Assembly: GCA_021772055.1 (NCBI GenBank)
Contig: JAETNR010000031.1
Coordinates: 1-50,336, forward strand
Origin: Blautia sp.
Lineage (GTDB): Bacteria > Bacillota > Clostridia > Lachnospirales > Lachnospiraceae
Length of the DNA: 50,336 nucleotides
Direction of reading: 5' to 3'
The stretch's first letter is position 1. Every line of letters starts with the position of its first letter. Below the pieces are notes generated by a model. The model did no database searches and was not told the origin of the DNA. It saw only the letters and a list, made by a program, of their open reading frames with translations. Positions 47,791 to 50,336 of the stretch are shown here, in pieces. The position numbers were made by a program, and so were the translations under genes.

Positions 47791-48978
47791 ATGGCAAAGG
47801 CTAAGTTTGACAGAACCAAAACGCATTGTAATATCGGTACCATTGGACATGTAGACCATGGTAAAACAACCTTAACAGCAGCTATCACTAAAGTTCTTGC
47901 TGAAAGAGTTGCTGGTAACTCAGCTACAGATTTCGAGAACATTGATAAAGCTCCGGAAGAAAGAGAGCGTGGTATCACAATCTCTACTGCACACGTTGAG
48001 TATAGTACAGAGCACAGACATTACGCACACGTTGACTGCCCAGGACATGCTGACTATGTAAAGAACATGATCACAGGTGCTGCACAGATGGATGGTGCTA
48101 TCCTTGTTGTTGCTGCTACTGACGGTGTTATGGCTCAGACAAAAGAGCACATCCTTCTGTCCCGTCAGGTAGGTGTACCTTATATCGTTGTATTCCTGAA
48201 CAAATGCGATATGGTTGATGACGAAGAGCTTCTTGAACTGGTTGAGATGGAAGTTACCGAGCAGCTGGAAGAGTACGGATTCAATGATTGCCCAATCATC
48301 AAAGGTTCCGCACTGAAAGCTCTGGAAGATCCGAACAGCGAATGGGGCGACAAGATCATGGAACTGATGGATACCGTAGATTCCTATATTCCGGATCCGC
48401 AGCGTGACACTGATAAACCTTTCGTTATGCCAGTTGAGGACGTATTCTCCATCACAGGACGTGGTACAGTTGCTACAGGCCGTGTAGAGGCTGGTACTCT
48501 TCATATCCAGGAAGAAGTTGAAATCGTTGGTATTAAAGAAGAAAAACGTAAAGTAGTTGTAACCGGTATCGAAATGTTCCGTAAACTTCTTGACGAAGCT
48601 CAGGCTGGTGATAACATCGGTGCTCTTCTTCGTGGTGTTCAGAGAACTGAAATCGAAAGAGGTCAGGTTCTTTGCAAACCGGGAACACTTAACTGCCATA
48701 CCAAATTCACAGCTCAGGTTTACGTTCTGACAAAAGACGAGGGTGGCCGTCATACACCATTCTTCAACAACTATCGTCCGCAGTTCTACTTCAGAACAAC
48801 AGACGTAACAGGTGTTTGCAACCTTCCGGAAGGAACAGAAATGTGCATGCCTGGAGATAACATCGAAATGACAATCGAACTGATTCACCCAATCGCTATG
48901 GATCAGGGTCTTACTTTCGCTATCCGTGAAGGTGGACGTACTGTAGGATCAGGACGTGTTGCTACAATCATCGAGTAA
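47791..48978 (+). CDS. tuf: elongation factor Tu
   Basis: 395 aa. GTPase motifs [11 protein letters not shown] (about residues 19-29), DCPGHADY and NKCD; domains II and III follow, ending [11 protein letters not shown]. It delivers aminoacyl-tRNA to the ribosome. ATG 47791 follows AAGGAGG; the frame from 47689 is promoter and leader. It has its own promoter in addition to read-through from fusA. Confidence 0.98.
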   Translation: MAKAKFDRTKTHCNIGTIGHVDHGKTTLTAAITKVLAERVAGNSATDFENIDKAPEERERGITISTAHVEYSTEHRHYAHVDCPGHADYVKNMITGAAQMDGAILVVAATDGVMAQTKEHILLSRQVGVPYIVVFLNKCDMVDDEELLELVEMEVTEQLEEYGFNDCPIIKGSALKALEDPNSEWGDKIMELMDTVDSYIPDPQRDTDKPFVMPVEDVFSITGRGTVATGRVEAGTLHIQEEVEIVGIKEEKRKVVVTGIEMFRKLLDEAQAGDNIGALLRGVQRTEIERGQVLCKPGTLNCHTKFTAQVYVLTKDEGGRHTPFFNNYRPQFYFRTTDVTGVCNLPEGTEMCMPGDNIEMTIELIHPIAMDQGLTFAIREGGRTVGSGRVATIIE

Positions 48979-48999
48979 TCATATATTCGAATATAAAAT

Positions 49000-49065
49000 G
49001 GTATCTTAGATACCACTATGTCCAAGCATAAGATACCCCAGAAACCTTGTGTTTCTGGGGTTTTT
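49000..49065 (+). terminator. tuf terminator with upstream hairpin
   Basis: CCCCAGAAAC (49036-49045) pairs with GTTTCTGGGG (49051-49060), then five T. A smaller hairpin GGTATC/GATACC lies at 49000-49014. This ends the housekeeping region. Confidence 0.9.
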
Positions 49066-49144
49066 CTGTTGTCTGGGAATAGAAAATAGAGAGAATTATT
49101 TACGATAAGCAGAGTGTAAAAATTTATTTACGGACAGAGAAACA

Positions 49145-49203
49145 GCCACTTCAGTTTCCTAAAGTGGCTACAGTTTGGCTACATTTTTATCACAATGGCT
49201 ACA
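49145..49203. repeat. inverted repeat and three phased TGGCTACA repeats (possible att region)
   Basis: GCCACTT (49145-49151) and AAGTGGC (49162-49168) form an inverted repeat. TGGCTACA occurs at 49165-49172, 49176-49183 and 49196-49203, that is at steps of 11 and 20 bases, close to whole helix turns. Such arrays are typical of integrase or excisionase binding sites. It lies in the 250-base gap between tuf and the XRE gene. Confidence 0.5.
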
Positions 49204-49227
49204 TATATAATTATTTCTTCTATGAAA

Positions 49228-49770
49228 TCATATCTGAGGAATCCTCACAGTGATACCGGAAGTTCCTTTACGGATTACAAGGTTACTGTCTATCAGAGAT
49301 TGTTTAATCTCATCTATCGTTTTTTCCAGATCTTCCAGTTCTTTTTTTTGCTTTTCATCCATACAGCCTGATTGATACTTTTCCAGCGCAGTGTTTAGGA
49401 GTTCTTTTGTTTCCAGATATTTGCATAATCGCTTATTTAGTTCTTTATTATCAAAAGAGATTCTGACCGAAGATGGAATATAAGATCCGTCTTCCTTTTT
49501 ATCTGCAGATATATTCATATCAATTTCATCATCCATTTTAAACAGTAGAGAGAGAACATCTGAAACAGTGGATATATCCAGATCCAGAAAAACATTGATG
49601 CTGATTCCAAGAGCATTTGATATTTTCAGGAGTTGTTCCGGTTTTGGATTACGGATACCGAGTTCATATTTTTTTATGGTGGCATAGTGAATGCCGGATA
49701 ATTCCCCAAGGGTTTCCTGCGACATTCCTCGAAGATTTCTATAATATCTTATTTTTTCCCCTGTAGTCAT
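49228..49770 (-). CDS. XRE-family (Cro/CI-type) transcriptional repressor
   Basis: 180 aa. N-terminal helix-turn-helix (about residues 4-60: GEKIRYYRNLRGMSQETLGE, then IHYATIKKYELG and KISNALGISINVF), then a coiled-coil C-terminal part (about 120-165) that probably dimerises. No peptidase domain, so release is not by RecA-type self-cleavage. ATG 49770 follows AAAGGAG; the frame from 49800 adds ten residues without a good site. It is divergent from the small HTH gene at 49938; three operator-like repeats lie between, so it likely represses both directions. This is a common control module of integrative elements. Confidence 0.88.
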   Translation of the reverse strand: MTTGEKIRYYRNLRGMSQETLGELSGIHYATIKKYELGIRNPKPEQLLKISNALGISINVFLDLDISTVSDVLSLLFKMDDEIDMNISADKKEDGSYIPSSVRISFDNKELNKRLCKYLETKELLNTALEKYQSGCMDEKQKKELEDLEKTIDEIKQSLIDSNLVIRKGTSGITVRIPQI

Positions 49771-49794
49771 GGCTGCATCTCCTTTCAATGACAG

Positions 49795-49916
49795 GTACAC
49801 ATTTGTATTCTATCATAGAATGATTGGTTTGTGTGAAAAAAATAAAAACAATAGAACTACTTGACGGACACAAATGAGTACTATATAATAACGATACAAA
49901 GTACACATATGAGTAC
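49795..49916. promoter_or_regulatory. three operator-like sites in the divergent intergenic region
   Basis: Sites of 16 bases: GTACACATTTGTATTC (49795-49810), GGACACAAATGAGTAC (49866-49881), GTACACATATGAGTAC (49901-49916). All fit the near-palindrome GTACwCATATGwGTAC. The first lies just upstream of the repressor ATG, the second inside the spacer of the rightward promoter, the third just after its -10. Confidence 0.7.
49861..49889 (+). promoter_or_regulatory. rightward promoter of the HTH gene
   Basis: TTGACG (49861-49866), 17 bases, TATAAT (49884-49889), overlapped by the second operator. Confidence 0.8.
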
Positions 49917-49937
49917 TAAAGAAAGGGGAGATGAATA

Positions 49938-50144
49938 ATGGCAAGAAGAGAAACAATGGTATATGCAGATGAAGTGGCAACTACTCTTGGTGTAGCAAAA
50001 GAAACTGCATATAAGATTATCAAAGGTTTAAACGATAACCTAAGAGAAAAGGGCTATGTAACGGTATCTGGAAGATTGCCGAGGCGCTATTGGGAAGAAA
50101 AATTCTATGGCGGTGCCGAAGCATTATATGGGGAAGAAGAATAG
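49938..50144 (+). CDS. small HTH (excisionase-like) DNA-binding protein, 68 aa
   Basis: Residues 8-45 form a winged-helix-like start: YADEVATTLGVAKETAYKII, then a stretch of Lys/Asn and a strand YVTVSGRLPRRYWEEKFYG. This design (name of position, then wing) resembles excisionase/MerR-type adaptors and appears as the first early gene of many ICEs, where it helps excision or activates early genes. AAAGGGGAG lies before ATG 49938. It is under the operator-bearing promoter. Confidence 0.7.
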   Translation: MARRETMVYADEVATTLGVAKETAYKIIKGLNDNLREKGYVTVSGRLPRRYWEEKFYGGAEALYGEEE

Positions 50145-50167
50145 ATAACTCGTGTACCTAAATAAGT

Positions 50168-50258
50168 GTACCCGAAGTACCCGAACAGAGGGAAATGACT
50201 GTTGGGGGACAGTATAACTTGTGTACTTTCCCCATAGTACCCGAAGTACCCGAACAGA
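50168..50258 (+). repeat. 22-bp direct repeats, each with an internal GTACCCGAA tandem
   Basis: The same 22 bases, made of GTACCCGAA, GTACCCGAA and CAGA, occur at 50168-50189 and 50237-50258 (69 bases apart). A single GTGTACCT-type start also occurs near 50151. They resemble iteron-like or regulator-binding arrays between two early genes of a mobile element. Confidence 0.75.
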
Positions 50259-50308
50259 AAGGGGATGATGTATCATTGTTCATGAATTAACTGAAAGGAG
50301 CATGGACA

Positions 50309-50336
50309 ATGAAAGTAGTAACATTTGAAACATCAG
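50309..50336 (+). CDS. start of a further mobile-element gene (cut by window edge)
   Basis: ATG 50309 lies eight bases after AAAGGAG (50294-50300). Only nine residues, MKVVTFETS, are visible, too few for any identification. Confidence 0.5.

Noticed and set aside
50151..50258. CRISPR array
   Set aside because: Only two copies of a tandem-containing repeat at the edge of a mobile element, with no regular spacer and no cas gene in view.

Overview
The window reads as chromosome of a spore-forming, gut-type Clostridia, most likely Lachnospiraceae. Evidence is an intact spoIIID with a sigma-E type promoter, strong AGGAGG ribosome binding sites, low-to-moderate GC with the local order rplJ-rplL / rpoB-rpoC / rpsL-rpsG-fusA-tuf, a DUF6472-type small Cys protein, and a host-glycan locus (GH95 fucosidase with its own ABC importer and two-component system). 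The genus is not determined.

Layout. (1) 1-1173: decayed accessory DNA holding two broken P-loop ATPase genes and a YkgJ-type Cys-cluster gene interrupted by an in-frame TGA. (2) 1267-10296: an AT-rich island bounded on the left by a decayed spoIIID copy (promoter plus first half of the gene) and on the right by the intact spoIIID. Between them are a 118-aa unknown, a 4-Cys small protein, a WYL regulator, a DIP1984-like coiled-coil protein, a stand-alone Spo0A DNA-binding domain, a translationally coupled pair (glycosylase-like unknown plus HxHFH unknown), a UvrD-type helicase with its ATPase core deleted, and a metallophosphatase. (3) 10400-19010: fucoside utilisation: YesM/YesN-like two-component system, solute-binding protein, two permeases, GH95 alpha-L-fucosidase. 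(4) 19037-24600: ECF sigma factor with a DUF4179-type anti-sigma, a yybP-ykoY (Mn2+) riboswitch candidate ahead of a CaCA cation exchanger, L-asparaginase, an unknown, and a GNAT acetyltransferase. (5) 24600-26077: ApbE lipoprotein (minus strand) and a small Cys protein. (6) 26108-37517: L10 leader, rplJ, rplL, then a secreted beta-helix protein wedged between rplL and rpoB, then rpoB-rpoC with their own promoter. (7) 37630-41662: eukaryotic-type Ser/Thr kinase, PP2C phosphatase and an unknown third gene in one operon. (8) 41738-44146, minus strand: membrane-anchored beta-lactamase-fold protein and membrane-anchored Amidase_3 muramoyl amidase. (9) 44278-49065: str operon rpsL-rpsG-fusA, with tuf behind its own promoter. 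(10) 49145-50336: the edge of what looks like an integrated mobile element: phased short repeats, divergent XRE repressor and small HTH gene sharing three operator-like sites, then 22-bp direct repeats and the start of another gene.

All statements come from reading the sequence by eye; no database search was run. The least explained parts are the spoIIID-flanked island with the orphan Spo0A output domain and the coupled pair at 5288-6917, the third gene of the kinase/phosphatase operon, and a perfect 11-bp inverted repeat lying over the tuf promoter.
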